This document shows positions 42,030 to 51,142 of a DNA stretch of 64,000 bases, one piece after another. The DNA comes from 2-02-FULL-55-14 sp964534125 (GTDB taxonomy: Bacteria > Bacteroidota > Ignavibacteria > UBA10030): NCBI GenBank assembly GCA_964534125.1, contig CAZHOJ010000006.1, positions 62,001 through 126,000 of the forward strand, written 5' to 3'. The notes under the pieces are model-generated. The model saw only the letters and a list, made by a program, of their open reading frames with translations, was not told the DNA's origin and searched no databases. How positions within the stretch are numbered: position 1 is the first letter of the stretch; each line of letters starts with the position of its first letter. A program made the position numbers and the translations under genes.

Positions 42030-42045
42030 GGTTCCACGTGGAACA
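42030..42045. promoter_or_regulatory. parS: parS-like ParB binding site 1
   Basis: GTTCCACGTGGAAC (42031-42044) is a perfect palindrome fitting the bacterial parS consensus TGTTNCACGTGNAACA in 15 of 16 positions. It lies in the mnmE-mnmG gap, about 6 kb from the origin. Confidence 0.75.
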
Positions 42046-42057
42046 TCCCGACGAAAG

Positions 42058-43971
42058 ATGGACATACGAACCACATATGATGTTGTAGTCGCGGGCGGTG
42101 GTCATGCCGGAATTGAGGCGGCCCTGGCTGCGGCTAGAATGGGGTGTAGCGTCCTGATGGTGACCATGGACAAGAAGGCTATTGGCCGAATGTCCTGTAA
42201 TCCCGCCATTGGGGGTACCGCGAAGGGACACCTTGTGAGGGAAATTGATGCGCTCGGAGGCGAGATGGGACTGTTGGCAGATGCGACCGGGATACAATTC
42301 AGGGTGCTCAACCGGTCAAAGGGCCCCGCCGTTTGGTCCCCACGGTGTCAGAATGACCGGGAGTGGTATTCGAGGGAGGCCGTGCGAAGAGTTCAGGAGC
42401 AGGAAGGGTTGGACATTCTGGAGGATGTCGTCACAGGTGTCGCGACTGATGACTTAGGCGGCGGGGTACATAGGCTGACGGGAACCCGAATGGGAGGTGG
42501 CAGACAGGTGCGTTGCTCCGCCTTTGTGTTGAGTGCGGGGACTTTCATGCGGGCGATCATGCATACGGGGGCAGAACAGGCCTCTGGGGGGAGATACGGA
42601 GAAAGGGCTTCGGAGGGGTTGACGCAGGAGCTCGAAAAACTCGGGTTGGTTAGTGGCAGGTTGAAGACCGGCACACCGCCAAGGATCAGTCTCCGAAGCA
42701 TCGACCTCTCGAGAACAGAGGCCCAGCACTCGGATGACCCCCCCCAACAGTTTTCCTTTCGGACCAAGAAGATTTCCAACAAGCTTGTCCCCATGTATCT
42801 CACATTTACAGGTCCCGGGACGCACGAGATCCTGAGGACAGGATTTGCCGACTCACCGCTTTTCACGGGGCGCATCAAGGGAGTGGGGCCGAGGTATTGT
42901 CCCTCCATTGAGGACAAGATCAATCGCTTCGCCGACAAGGATCGACACCAGATATTTCTCGAACCAGAGGGATATGATACGGATGTTGTGTATGTCAACG
43001 GTTATTCGACCAGCCTGCCGGCCGACGTTCAGCTCAAGGGCCTCCGGACAATCCCGGGACTGGAAAGCGTGGAAATGCTCCGGCCCGGATATGCGGTCGA
43101 ATATGACTTTTTCCCCCCTCACCAGGTCCGCCTTACACTAGAGACAAAATCCGTTCAGGGGATATTCCTCGCGGGCCAGATCAACGGCACATCGGGGTAT
43201 GAAGAAGCCGCCGCTCAGGGGCTTGTGGCGGGCATTAACGCAGCCCTCAAGGCAAAAGGGAGCGACGAGCACTTCACGCTCAAGCGGTCCGAGGCGTATA
43301 TAGGTGTGCTGATAGACGACCTCGTGAACAAGAGCACCGAAGAGCCCTACCGGATGTTCACATCCCGGGCAGAATATCGTCTGCTGCTGAGGCACAGCAA
43401 CGCCGACATCCGCCTCATGCAGTACGGCAAAACCCTCGGGATACTACCACACGAGGCGTACGATAAGATGCGGCGGAAGGAAATACTGATGAGACAGATC
43501 GTCTCAGCGTTTCATCGTATTATGATCAAGGCAGACGAGATCAACCCGATGCTGGAGCAGCTCGGTGGGGGCGCCGTTGCTTCGTCGGATCGCTTGGCAA
43601 GGATCATCAAGAGGCCGGAGGTCGGGATACGGGACATCATGGAGCTTCCGTCTGTGCGGACAGATCCGGAACTCGTGAGCATATTGGGATCTGGGGTGAA
43701 CGGTGCTCTGGATGAGGCGTTTCAACAGGCAGAGACGGAGCTCAAGTATGAAGGATACATACAAAGGCAGCACGAGCAGGTTGAGCGCTTTGACAGGCAC
43801 GAGACCCTGATGATCCCTGCGGACATGGATTACGGCAAGTTGCGCTCACTTTCTACTGAGGGCAGAGAGAAGCTAACTCGTGTTCGACCGGAGTCCATCG
43901 GACAAGCATCCAGGATCAGCGGCGTGACGCCGTCGGACATTTCAGTTCTGCTCGTTCATCTTCGGGGCTAA
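42058..43971 (+). CDS. mnmG: tRNA uridine-5-carboxymethylaminomethyl modification enzyme MnmG
   Basis: A 637-residue FAD enzyme, partner of MnmE. It has the FAD-binding start VVVAGGGHAGIEAALAAARMG, the signature MSCNPAIGGTAKGHLVREIDALGG, a conserved CPSIEDKI, and a second GQINGTSGYEEAAAQGLVAGINAA. The C-terminal helical domain for MnmE/tRNA contact is full length (KLRSLSTEGREKLTRVRP, QASRISGVTPSDISVLLVHL). It starts 33 bases after mnmE, and its stop is followed at once by the second parS-like site. Confidence 0.96.
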   Translation: MDIRTTYDVVVAGGGHAGIEAALAAARMGCSVLMVTMDKKAIGRMSCNPAIGGTAKGHLVREIDALGGEMGLLADATGIQFRVLNRSKGPAVWSPRCQNDREWYSREAVRRVQEQEGLDILEDVVTGVATDDLGGGVHRLTGTRMGGGRQVRCSAFVLSAGTFMRAIMHTGAEQASGGRYGERASEGLTQELEKLGLVSGRLKTGTPPRISLRSIDLSRTEAQHSDDPPQQFSFRTKKISNKLVPMYLTFTGPGTHEILRTGFADSPLFTGRIKGVGPRYCPSIEDKINRFADKDRHQIFLEPEGYDTDVVYVNGYSTSLPADVQLKGLRTIPGLESVEMLRPGYAVEYDFFPPHQVRLTLETKSVQGIFLAGQINGTSGYEEAAAQGLVAGINAALKAKGSDEHFTLKRSEAYIGVLIDDLVNKSTEEPYRMFTSRAEYRLLLRHSNADIRLMQYGKTLGILPHEAYDKMRRKEILMRQIVSAFHRIMIKADEINPMLEQLGGGAVASSDRLARIIKRPEVGIRDIMELPSVRTDPELVSILGSGVNGALDEAFQQAETELKYEGYIQRQHEQVERFDRHETLMIPADMDYGKLRSLSTEGREKLTRVRPESIGQASRISGVTPSDISVLLVHLRG

Positions 43972-43972
43972 G

Positions 43973-43988
43973 TGTTTCACGTGGAACA
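43973..43988. promoter_or_regulatory. parS: parS-like ParB binding site 2
   Basis: TGTTTCACGTGGAACA matches TGTTNCACGTGNAACA at every position. It lies just after the mnmG stop, about 7 kb from the origin. If rsmG starts at GTG 43972 the site would be inside coding sequence. Confidence 0.8.
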
Positions 43989-44016
43989 AAGAAAAAATAT
44001 CGACCCGATCGATGAC

Positions 44017-44700
44017 ATGAAGATCATAGAAACACGGCGAATTTGCGCTAAAAACAGCGTTTTTGTACCAGATTCTTCATGTTCACAACTTGTTCGCTTT
44101 GTGCAGCTCCTGAGGGAATGGAACGCGAGGCTCAACCTGATCTCCCGAAAAGATGTCGACAATATCTGGGAGGCACACATTCTTCATTCTCTGAGCATCG
44201 CCCTCGAGCACACATTTCCCGAGAAGAGTTCGGTGCTCGACCTTGGTTCCGGCGGTGGACTTCCGGGCATACCGCTGAAGATCGTTCGGCCCGATCTTGC
44301 GCTCACCATGCTCGACGCAACACGAAAAAAAACGGATGCCGTTCAGGCAATGGTTACAGACCTTGGCCTGAAGAACGTGAATGTTGTTTGGGGGCGCGCA
44401 GAGGATCGCGAGGTCGAAACAAAGCTCGAAAAGTCTTTTGATGTTGTCGTTGCAAGAGCCGTTGCAGCGCTTCAGGACCTGGCAAAATGGTCGCTACATC
44501 TTGTTCGGGCGACCGCTCATCGTCAATCACCGGGACCACACCTCATATCGCTGAAGGGCGGCAACATCGACGATGAGTTGCGTCGGACGAAGAAGCTTTC
44601 CTTTGTAAAGGATGTAAGGGCAAAAGACCTTACCTTCAACGGAGCAGAGACCATACCGGGCACAGAAAAAAAGATCGTGTTCGTGTCCTTCGATATTTGA
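44017..44700 (+). CDS. rsmG: 16S rRNA (guanine-N7) methyltransferase RsmG
   Basis: A 227-residue SAM-dependent enzyme that methylates G527 of 16S rRNA. It has the family segment LLREWNARLNLISRKD, HILHSL and the SAM-binding DLGSGGGLPGIPLKI, followed by LDATRKKTDAVQAM and VVVARAVAAL. The frame is also open from GTG 43972, which would add 15 residues encoded by the parS site; ATG 44017 keeps parS non-coding and still precedes the conserved core, so I prefer it. Neither start has a clear Shine-Dalgarno. Loss of RsmG gives low-level streptomycin resistance in other bacteria. Confidence 0.92.
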   Translation: MKIIETRRICAKNSVFVPDSSCSQLVRFVQLLREWNARLNLISRKDVDNIWEAHILHSLSIALEHTFPEKSSVLDLGSGGGLPGIPLKIVRPDLALTMLDATRKKTDAVQAMVTDLGLKNVNVVWGRAEDREVETKLEKSFDVVVARAVAALQDLAKWSLHLVRATAHRQSPGPHLISLKGGNIDDELRRTKKLSFVKDVRAKDLTFNGAETIPGTEKKIVFVSFDI

Positions 44701-44714
44701 GGAGTTAACCCAAC

Positions 44715-45692
44715 GTGAGCATGAACAAGAAGTTATTCGAGCAACTCAAGACCCTCACAACCGAGCAGCGGAATCCGGCAAGCATGGATATCGATGCCAG
44801 GTCGACCATCGACATGCTGCGCATTATGAACGCGGAGGACAAAAGGGTTGCCCTGGCCGTCGAGGAGGAGATACCGCATATCGCGCGGGCGGTAGAAAAG
44901 GTCGTCAGGGCATTCGTCAACGGCGGTCGGCTATTGTATGTCGGGGCGGGGACATCGGGCAGGCTCGGCGTTCTTGATGCGGCGGAGTGCCCCCCTACGT
45001 TTGGAAGCGATCCGGAGATGGTCCAGGGAATGATCGCGGGAGGCGAGAAAGCGATGTTCCGGGCGCAGGAGGGGGCGGAGGATAAGGAAGAGAGTGGTGC
45101 TGCAGAGATGGATGCCCGCAAGGTGAACAAGAACGATGTTGTATGCGGCCTCGCCGCGAGCCTGCGCACGCCGTACGTCATCGGGGCGGTCAAACGGGCA
45201 AAGACGCTTGGTGCGACAACGCTATACGTTACAACCAACCCGAGATCCCGTTTCGACGAACCCGAGTATGCCGAGCTCGCCCAGGCGGTCGATGTCGCCA
45301 TCTGCCCGATGGTCGGCCCGGAGGTGATCATGGGCTCGACAAGGATGAAGTCCGGGACCGCACAGAAGCTGGTGCTCAACATGATAACGACGACGGCGAT
45401 GATCCGCATGGGGAAGGTGTACGAGAACATGATGATCGATCTGCAGATGACGAACCTCAAGCTTCATGAACGCTCGAAGCGCATCGTCATGACGATCACC
45501 GGCGTGGACTATGAGGCGGCGGCGGAAGCGCTCGAGAAGGCCTCGGGCCACGTGAAGACGGCGCTCGTGATGATCAAGGCGGGAGTGCCAAAGGATGAGG
45601 CCATCGCCCGCCTGAAGAAGGCCGACGGATATGTGCGTGCCGCCATCGAGGGGCGAGAGTACAGGATCGTTCACGACGGAGAGGGGGCATGA
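44715..45692 (+). CDS. murQ: N-acetylmuramic acid 6-phosphate etherase
   Basis: A 325-residue SIS-domain enzyme that cleaves the lactyl ether of MurNAc-6-phosphate to give GlcNAc-6-phosphate in cell-wall recycling. The signature LLYVGAGTSGRLGVLDAAECPPTF and the second motif STRMKSGTAQKLVLNM are intact, and both catalytic Glu/SIS elements are present. GTG 44715 has GGAGTTAA about 10 bases upstream; ATG 44721 is an alternative. No MurNAc kinase or PTS gene is nearby, so the MurNAc-6-P source is encoded elsewhere. It overlaps DUF2461 by ATGA. Confidence 0.94.
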   Translation: MSMNKKLFEQLKTLTTEQRNPASMDIDARSTIDMLRIMNAEDKRVALAVEEEIPHIARAVEKVVRAFVNGGRLLYVGAGTSGRLGVLDAAECPPTFGSDPEMVQGMIAGGEKAMFRAQEGAEDKEESGAAEMDARKVNKNDVVCGLAASLRTPYVIGAVKRAKTLGATTLYVTTNPRSRFDEPEYAELAQAVDVAICPMVGPEVIMGSTRMKSGTAQKLVLNMITTTAMIRMGKVYENMMIDLQMTNLKLHERSKRIVMTITGVDYEAAAEALEKASGHVKTALVMIKAGVPKDEAIARLKKADGYVRAAIEGREYRIVHDGEGA

Positions 45693-46402
45693 GACCGCCG
45701 TCCGATGTGCTTAACGACTTCCCGCCGTTCCAGGGATTTCCCCGTGAAGGTATCCGGTTTCTCCGGAACCTGAAACGCCACAACGAACGGGAATGGTTCA
45801 CGGCCCACAAGGATGAGTACGAGGAGCACGTGAAGCTTCCCATGCAAAGCTTCATTGTAGCGCTTCGCCCGATCCTCCAGGGATTCGCTCCGGAGTTCGA
45901 CGTACATCCAAAACGCTCTCTTTTCCGAATCTACCGGGACACCCGTTTCAGCAAGGACAAAACGCCATACAAGACGCACGTCGCGGCTCACTTCGTCCTT
46001 CGCGGGACAGAAAAGGGTCTTGTCGGAGCGGGCTACTACATACACATCGAACCCGGCGAGTGCTTCATCGGCGCTGGTATCTACATGCCCGATGGCCAGC
46101 AACTGAAACATATCCGCGCCGCGGTCGCTTCACGCGGCCAGGAATTTCTTTCGATCCTCCGGGACCGGACATTCGTTCGTCGGTACGGAACGGTACAGGG
46201 GGATAGACTGACACGGATGCCGAAAGGATACGACGAGGATGATCCGATGGCAGAATGGCTGAGGCTCAAGCAGTTCTTCGTCGGTGCGTCGCTTCCGGAA
46301 AAGAGCTGCTATGGTCCATCCTTCGTGCGGACGACAGCGTCATACTTCGAGGCCGCCGCGCCGTTCCTTCGATTCCTGAACGGCGCCCGCTCCGGGCGGT
46401 GA
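45689..46402 (+). CDS. DUF2461 (TIGR02453) family protein
   Basis: A 237-residue protein of the DUF2461 family: FLRNLKRHNEREWFTAHKDEY at the start, SLFRIYRDTRFSKDKTPYKTHVAAHF, YYIHIEPGECFIGAGIYMP, and a late KQFFVGASLP. The family is common in Bacteroidota and Actinobacteria, is cytoplasmic, and has no assigned reaction. ATG 45689 overlaps the murQ stop. It ends the mnmE-mnmG-rsmG-murQ gene run. Confidence 0.85.
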   Translation: MRPPSDVLNDFPPFQGFPREGIRFLRNLKRHNEREWFTAHKDEYEEHVKLPMQSFIVALRPILQGFAPEFDVHPKRSLFRIYRDTRFSKDKTPYKTHVAAHFVLRGTEKGLVGAGYYIHIEPGECFIGAGIYMPDGQQLKHIRAAVASRGQEFLSILRDRTFVRRYGTVQGDRLTRMPKGYDEDDPMAEWLRLKQFFVGASLPEKSCYGPSFVRTTASYFEAAAPFLRFLNGARSGR

Positions 46403-46743
46403 TATTTAGTTGAAATTTAAAATAATCTGCACGGGCCGGTCCTCTGCCAAGAGATCGACTCAATAGCGGTCAATCCTTCATGGGGGGCTCATTTCACCGT
46501 GGGGGAACCACTCCTTCTCGTATACGGATACGGAGACGACCATCACACTCATGAACAGTGGAAGACTGGCGGTCGTCCGTGTGCGCATTTCGGCCTTGAA
46601 GCAACAGGCGAGCTTTGTTCTGCGCGAATTCGCTTCTGAGTGGTATATCCTGGATATCGGCAGCACCTTCTACTCGATCCGCCCTCCGACCCCGAGAGAG
46701 TCCCGCCAGTTTCAGCCGCACGCGCTGTGCGTCGCACAGCTCA
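46403..46743. other. Gene-free stretch before lon
   Basis: I find no convincing gene. A plus-strand frame of 87 codons (46551-46814) and a minus-strand frame of 62 codons lack a start context or family resemblance, and the first runs through the lon promoter. The first 30 bases are AT-rich (TTTAGTTGAAATTTAAAAT). Confidence 0.4.
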
Positions 46744-46774
46744 TTGAATTTCCAGCCAGGAGCAGGTATATTGG
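46744..46774 (+). promoter_or_regulatory. Predicted lon promoter and leader hairpin
   Basis: TTG (46744-46746), 20 bases, TATATTGG (46767-46774), seven of eight matches to TANNTTTG. The leader (about 46780-46841) starts with a hairpin, GCCGTC/GACGGC (46783-46801). No CIRCE heat-shock element is visible. Confidence 0.65.
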
Positions 46775-46841
46775 GTGTCGAAAGCCGTCTCTCGCGGACG
46801 GCTCCTACCCTTGAGGGCCTGAACACGTCGATACCCTGTCC

Positions 46842-49247
46842 ATGGAAAACGAACACATATCTCTCTCCTCGCCCCCGATTGAAACGATCGACAGCATTCC
46901 GACAGCGCTGCCGATCCTTCCGTTGCGGGATGTCGTTATTTATCCTTACATGATGTTCCCTGTGCTCGTGGGGCGGGAGTCCTCCCTGCGGGCTGCGAAT
47001 GCCGCCATGGAGCGGGGGAAGAATATCCTTCTGGTGGCCCAGCGGACAGCCGGTGTCGACGAACCGGGACCGGAGGACATCTACAGCGAAGGAACGGTCG
47101 CAAAGATCGTCCAGATGCTGAAGCTGCCCAATGGCCTGATGAAGATCCTCGTCGACGGGCTCGTTCAGGCCACCATCCGAAAGCACATCGAGAACACATC
47201 GTTCCTCGAGGCGGAGATCGCCTTGAACCGGGAAAAACTGCCCGATGACAAGGAGGTCGAAGCCCTCGTCCGGCACACATCGGCGCTGTTCGGAGAGTAT
47301 GTCCGGCTCAGCAGGAACATTCCGGGCGAAGTGCTGATGACGTTCGACGGCATCAAGGAGCCGCAGCGGAAGATGTACTACATCGCCGCGAACATCTCCC
47401 AGAGCGTCGAAGTCAAGCAGCGGATCCTCCAGATCCAGCGGCTTCGGGACCAGTTCTTCGAGCTCTCAAAGGTCCTCGCGACCGAGGTGGAGATCCTGAA
47501 GATCGAGCGGGACATCGATACAAAAGTGCAGGACAACATCCAGAAATCGCAGCGGAAGTTCTTCATTCAGGAGCAGATACGGATCCTGCAGGATGAGCTG
47601 GGAGACGATGATGCTTCGCCCGAGTTCGTCAAGCTGAAGGAGCAGATCGCTCAAGCGGGGATGCCGCAGGAGGCGAACGAAAAGGCTCTGGAGGAGCTGT
47701 CCAAGCTTCGGAAGACCCCTCCGATGTCCCCGGAATTCACGGTCACCCGGAACTACCTGGACTGGCTCATATCGATACCGTGGCAGCAGCGGACAGAGGA
47801 CGATCTCGACGTTGCCCATGTTCAGAAGATCCTCGACGAAGACCATTACGGGCTCGCCAAGCCGAAGGACAGGATCCTGGAGCACATCGCGGTCCTGAAC
47901 CTGGTCAAGGAAATGAAGGGGCAGATCCTGTGCTTCGTCGGCCCCCCGGGGGTCGGTAAGACCTCTCTGGCCCGCTCCATTGCGCGCGCTTTGGGCCGTA
48001 AGTTCGTCCGCATATCGCTGGGAGGGGTCCGTGATGAGGCGGAGATCCGAGGCCACCGCCGGACGTACATCGGTTCCCTGCCCGGGAAGATCATCCAATC
48101 CATGAAGAAGGCGGGTACCGTCAACCCCGTTCTGCTGATGGACGAGGTAGACAAGATGAGCATGGACTTCCGGGGCGATCCGTCGGCGGCCCTGTTGGAA
48201 GTGCTGGACCCGGAGCAGAATGTCGCGTTCAACGACCACTACATCGAAGTGGATTATGACCTGTCGAAGGTGATGTTCATCACAACGGCGAACGTCCGCT
48301 ACAACATCCCCCTGCCGCTTCAGGACAGGATGGAGATCATCGAGCTGTCCGGGTACCTGGAACATGAGAAGAAGGAGATCGCGAAGCGGCACATCCTTCC
48401 CAAGCAGCTGGCCGAGCATGGGCTGGACCCGAAGAAAGTGACCCTTAAGGATGACGCGATCCTGAAGATTATCCGCGAGTACACGAGAGAATCGGGAGTA
48501 AGGAACCTCGAGCGGGAGATCGCAACGGTCCTGCGGAAGACAGCGAAGGACCTCGTGCTGTCCTCGCGAAGCGGGAATGGCAAGCGGAAGGCGCGTCCCG
48601 CAACAGCCCGCACCCGGACGATCACCGCAAGGATCACAGAGACCTCCCTGGGGGCCCCGCGGTTCCGGGTCAAGGCGGCAGAACGGAAGCCGCGCGTGGG
48701 TTCAGTGACGGGCCTGGCGTGGACCAGCGTCGGGGGAGAGATCCTGAATGTGGATGTTGCCATTATGCGGGGTGCGGAACGGCTCACGCTGACGGGCCAA
48801 CTTGGCAACGTTATGAAAGAGTCGGCGCAGGCAGCCCTGTCGTACATCCGTTCCAACGCCCGGCAGTTCGGACTCACCGCAGAATTCTTCAAAGCCAAAG
48901 AGATCCATATACACCTTCCTGAAGGCGCTATTCCGAAAGACGGTCCATCTGCCGGCATTACGATGGCCATGGCCATCCTGTCGGCAGCCCTCGGCCAGCC
49001 GGCGCGCAGCGACATTGCGATGACAGGGGAGATCACTCTCAGGGGCAACGTCCTGCCGATCGGAGGCCTCACCGAGAAGCTGCTCGCGGCGCAGCGGAGC
49101 GGCATCAAGAGCGTCCTGATCCCGAAAGGGAACGTCAAGGACCTTACCGAGATCGACAAACGAGTACAACACAACCTCAGGATCGTCCCGATCGAGAGCA
49201 TCCGGGAGGCGTATCCGCACGTATTTCCAAAGAAGAGCAAACGGTAA
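46842..49247 (+). CDS. lon: ATP-dependent Lon protease
   Basis: An 801-residue LonA protease that degrades misfolded and regulatory proteins. The N-terminal LON substrate domain starts PTALPILPLRDVVIYPYMMFP. The AAA+ module has Walker A GPPGVGKT near residue 367, Walker B LLMDEVDK and ISLGGVRDEAEIRGHRRTYIG. The C-terminal Ser-Lys protease domain has Ser703 in KDGPSAGI and Lys746 in LTEKLLAA. A basic, Arg/Lys/Thr-rich insert (about 585-605) joins the ATPase and protease domains. It has its own promoter; dnaX follows 56 bases later. Confidence 0.96.
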   Translation: MENEHISLSSPPIETIDSIPTALPILPLRDVVIYPYMMFPVLVGRESSLRAANAAMERGKNILLVAQRTAGVDEPGPEDIYSEGTVAKIVQMLKLPNGLMKILVDGLVQATIRKHIENTSFLEAEIALNREKLPDDKEVEALVRHTSALFGEYVRLSRNIPGEVLMTFDGIKEPQRKMYYIAANISQSVEVKQRILQIQRLRDQFFELSKVLATEVEILKIERDIDTKVQDNIQKSQRKFFIQEQIRILQDELGDDDASPEFVKLKEQIAQAGMPQEANEKALEELSKLRKTPPMSPEFTVTRNYLDWLISIPWQQRTEDDLDVAHVQKILDEDHYGLAKPKDRILEHIAVLNLVKEMKGQILCFVGPPGVGKTSLARSIARALGRKFVRISLGGVRDEAEIRGHRRTYIGSLPGKIIQSMKKAGTVNPVLLMDEVDKMSMDFRGDPSAALLEVLDPEQNVAFNDHYIEVDYDLSKVMFITTANVRYNIPLPLQDRMEIIELSGYLEHEKKEIAKRHILPKQLAEHGLDPKKVTLKDDAILKIIREYTRESGVRNLEREIATVLRKTAKDLVLSSRSGNGKRKARPATARTRTITARITETSLGAPRFRVKAAERKPRVGSVTGLAWTSVGGEILNVDVAIMRGAERLTLTGQLGNVMKESAQAALSYIRSNARQFGLTAEFFKAKEIHIHLPEGAIPKDGPSAGITMAMAILSAALGQPARSDIAMTGEITLRGNVLPIGGLTEKLLAAQRSGIKSVLIPKGNVKDLTEIDKRVQHNLRIVPIESIREAYPHVFPKKSKR

Positions 49248-49303
49248 GCGGACGTGATGGCCTGCATTCCGATTCTCCCGATTCCTTCGTACAATCCGGC
49301 ACT

Positions 49304-51073
49304 ATGAACTATCTGGTAACAGCACGCAAATGGCGGCCGATGGTCTTCGAGGATGTCGTCGGCCAGACGCACGTAACGAGCACGCTCAAGAACGCACTTG
49401 CGCGCGACCGGATAGCTCACGCCTACATCTTCAGCGGCACCCGCGGTTGCGGAAAGACGACCACGGCCAGGATCCTCGCCCGCGCTGTGAACTGCCCATC
49501 CCCCTCCGACCACAATCCCGACAACACCTGCCCGATCTGTCAGGAGATCATCGAAGGGAGAAGCCTGGATGTCATCGAGATCGACGGCGCGTCGAACAGG
49601 GGCATCGAGGAGATCCGGAACCTCAGAGAATCCGTGCGGTACGCCCCGTCGAGAGGGTCGTACAAGATCTACATCATCGACGAAGTCCACATGCTGACAA
49701 AAGAAGCGTTCAATGCGCTTCTGAAGACGCTCGAAGAGCCTCCTCCGCACGTGATCTTCATCTTTGCGACCACGGAGATCCACAAAGTGCCGATGACGAT
49801 CCTCTCGCGATGCCAGCGGTTCGATTTCCGCCGCATCTCGACCGAGGAGGTGGTCGATCGGCTCAGATACATCGCGACGGAAGAGAAGATCACCATCGAC
49901 GACGAAGCCCTCACCATCATTGCAAAGAAGGGGGATGGGTCGATGCGGGATGCGCAAAGCATCTTCGACCAGGTCTACGCCTTCTGCGGCGACGCGATCA
50001 CGATGAAGGATGTCGTCAGCGTGCTGAACGTGGTCGATCAGGACATCTACTTCACGTGCTCCTCCCGGATACGGGCAAAGGACACGGCGGGGGTGCTCTC
50101 CCTTGTCGACGAGGTGGTCAAGAGCGGCCATGACCTTCGCGAGTTCGCCAAAGGCCTGGCGGAACACTACCGGAACCTCCTGATGGTGGTCTCGACCGGC
50201 TCGAGCGATCTGGTCGACCTTTCGACATCATACAAGAAGCGGTACGAAGAAGAGGGGACGCATCAGCAGGAGGGAGACCTGATCCGGATCCTGAAGGTCA
50301 TCAATGAGGCCGATCAGGCCCTGCGCTTTGCGCATCAGCCACGATACAAGCTCGAGGCGACCCTTGTGCAGCTGGCCAGGATGGGATCGTCCGTGGAGCT
50401 GAAGGAGCTTCTGGAGCGGCTGAACGCTGTCCGCACAGATACGGGGGCGTCAACCCGGCACAATGAAGGACAAGGAGGAGCGAAAACAGCATCAGAGGGC
50501 CCGCAATCGAGCATACGGGTCAAGGGAGCTGTCAACGCGGGACCGATGACCTCACCGGTCGCCGAGCGATATTCCTCGTTCTTTGCCAAGCAGAACGTAC
50601 GCGTCGGTGATATCCGCACACCCGATGCGCTGCCGACGAGTGGTGCAGGCACCGCCCACGCGATTGATCAGCACGTACTGACCGAGCACGGCGCGCAGAT
50701 CACGGACCGCTGGGATGAGGTCGTGAACGATGTGCTGAAGACACGCATCGCCATCGGGACGACGCTCAGTGAGAGCAGGCTTCTGGATGTGCAGCAGGGC
50801 ATGGTCCGGATCGCGTGTCCTGACGAATATCATGTCTCCACGCTTCGCCGGCATAAGGAGTTCCTCGCCGAAACGGTGTTCAAGCTGGTGGGCGCGCGCG
50901 TCATGGTCGAACCGGTCCTGCGACCGGAGACGGTCAGCGTGATCACGTACAGCCCGAGTTCGAAGGGCGAAGAGGTGAAAAGCATCATCGAGACGCGGGC
51001 GCCTGACGCTTCAGGGGAACATCCGGTGATCGAAGCGCTCAAGCGTGAGCTGGGAGCCGAGCGGATCGACTGA
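49304..51073 (+). CDS. dnaX: DNA polymerase III subunit gamma/tau
   Basis: A 589-residue clamp-loader ATPase. The AAA+ core begins ARKWRPMVFEDVVGQTHV, with Walker A GTRGCGKTTTARILARAVNC, the zinc cysteines in CPSPSDHNPDNTCPIC, and DEVHMLTKEAFNALLKTLEEPP (Walker B and SRC-finger region; arginine in LSRCQRFDFRR). The region after about 370 is linker-like and ends with a smaller globular tau-type domain (from about 470). I see no slippery A-run that would make a separate gamma form. Confidence 0.94.
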   Translation: MNYLVTARKWRPMVFEDVVGQTHVTSTLKNALARDRIAHAYIFSGTRGCGKTTTARILARAVNCPSPSDHNPDNTCPICQEIIEGRSLDVIEIDGASNRGIEEIRNLRESVRYAPSRGSYKIYIIDEVHMLTKEAFNALLKTLEEPPPHVIFIFATTEIHKVPMTILSRCQRFDFRRISTEEVVDRLRYIATEEKITIDDEALTIIAKKGDGSMRDAQSIFDQVYAFCGDAITMKDVVSVLNVVDQDIYFTCSSRIRAKDTAGVLSLVDEVVKSGHDLREFAKGLAEHYRNLLMVVSTGSSDLVDLSTSYKKRYEEEGTHQQEGDLIRILKVINEADQALRFAHQPRYKLEATLVQLARMGSSVELKELLERLNAVRTDTGASTRHNEGQGGAKTASEGPQSSIRVKGAVNAGPMTSPVAERYSSFFAKQNVRVGDIRTPDALPTSGAGTAHAIDQHVLTEHGAQITDRWDEVVNDVLKTRIAIGTTLSESRLLDVQQGMVRIACPDEYHVSTLRRHKEFLAETVFKLVGARVMVEPVLRPETVSVITYSPSSKGEEVKSIIETRAPDASGEHPVIEALKRELGAERID

Positions 51074-51112
51074 TCCGGCTCTGCGCGCTGCATCATCCAC
51101 ACAGGGGGGACA

Positions 51113-51135
51113 ACCCGCGGACCTGAGCCGCGGGT
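51113..51135 (+). other. Hairpin in the leader of the C39 peptidase gene
   Basis: An 8-bp perfect G+C-rich stem (ACCCGCGG, 51113-51120; CCGCGGGT, 51128-51135) with a 7-base loop ends 7 bases before the next ATG. There is no U-tract. It may close dnaX transcription or mask the start of the next gene. Confidence 0.45.
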
Positions 51136-51142
51136 CCAACCA

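Noticed and set aside
46783..46801. lon leader hairpin as a CIRCE heat-shock element
   Set aside because: CIRCE is TTAGCACTC-N9-GAGTGCTAA; this stem has a different sequence and length.
46551..46814. 87-codon plus-strand frame before lon
   Set aside because: It overlaps the strong lon promoter, has no Shine-Dalgarno and resembles no family.
46494..47276. Long minus-strand frame antisense to lon
   Set aside because: It is the antisense shadow of lon's high-G+C third codon positions, rich in His/Arg/Asp with no recognisable domain.
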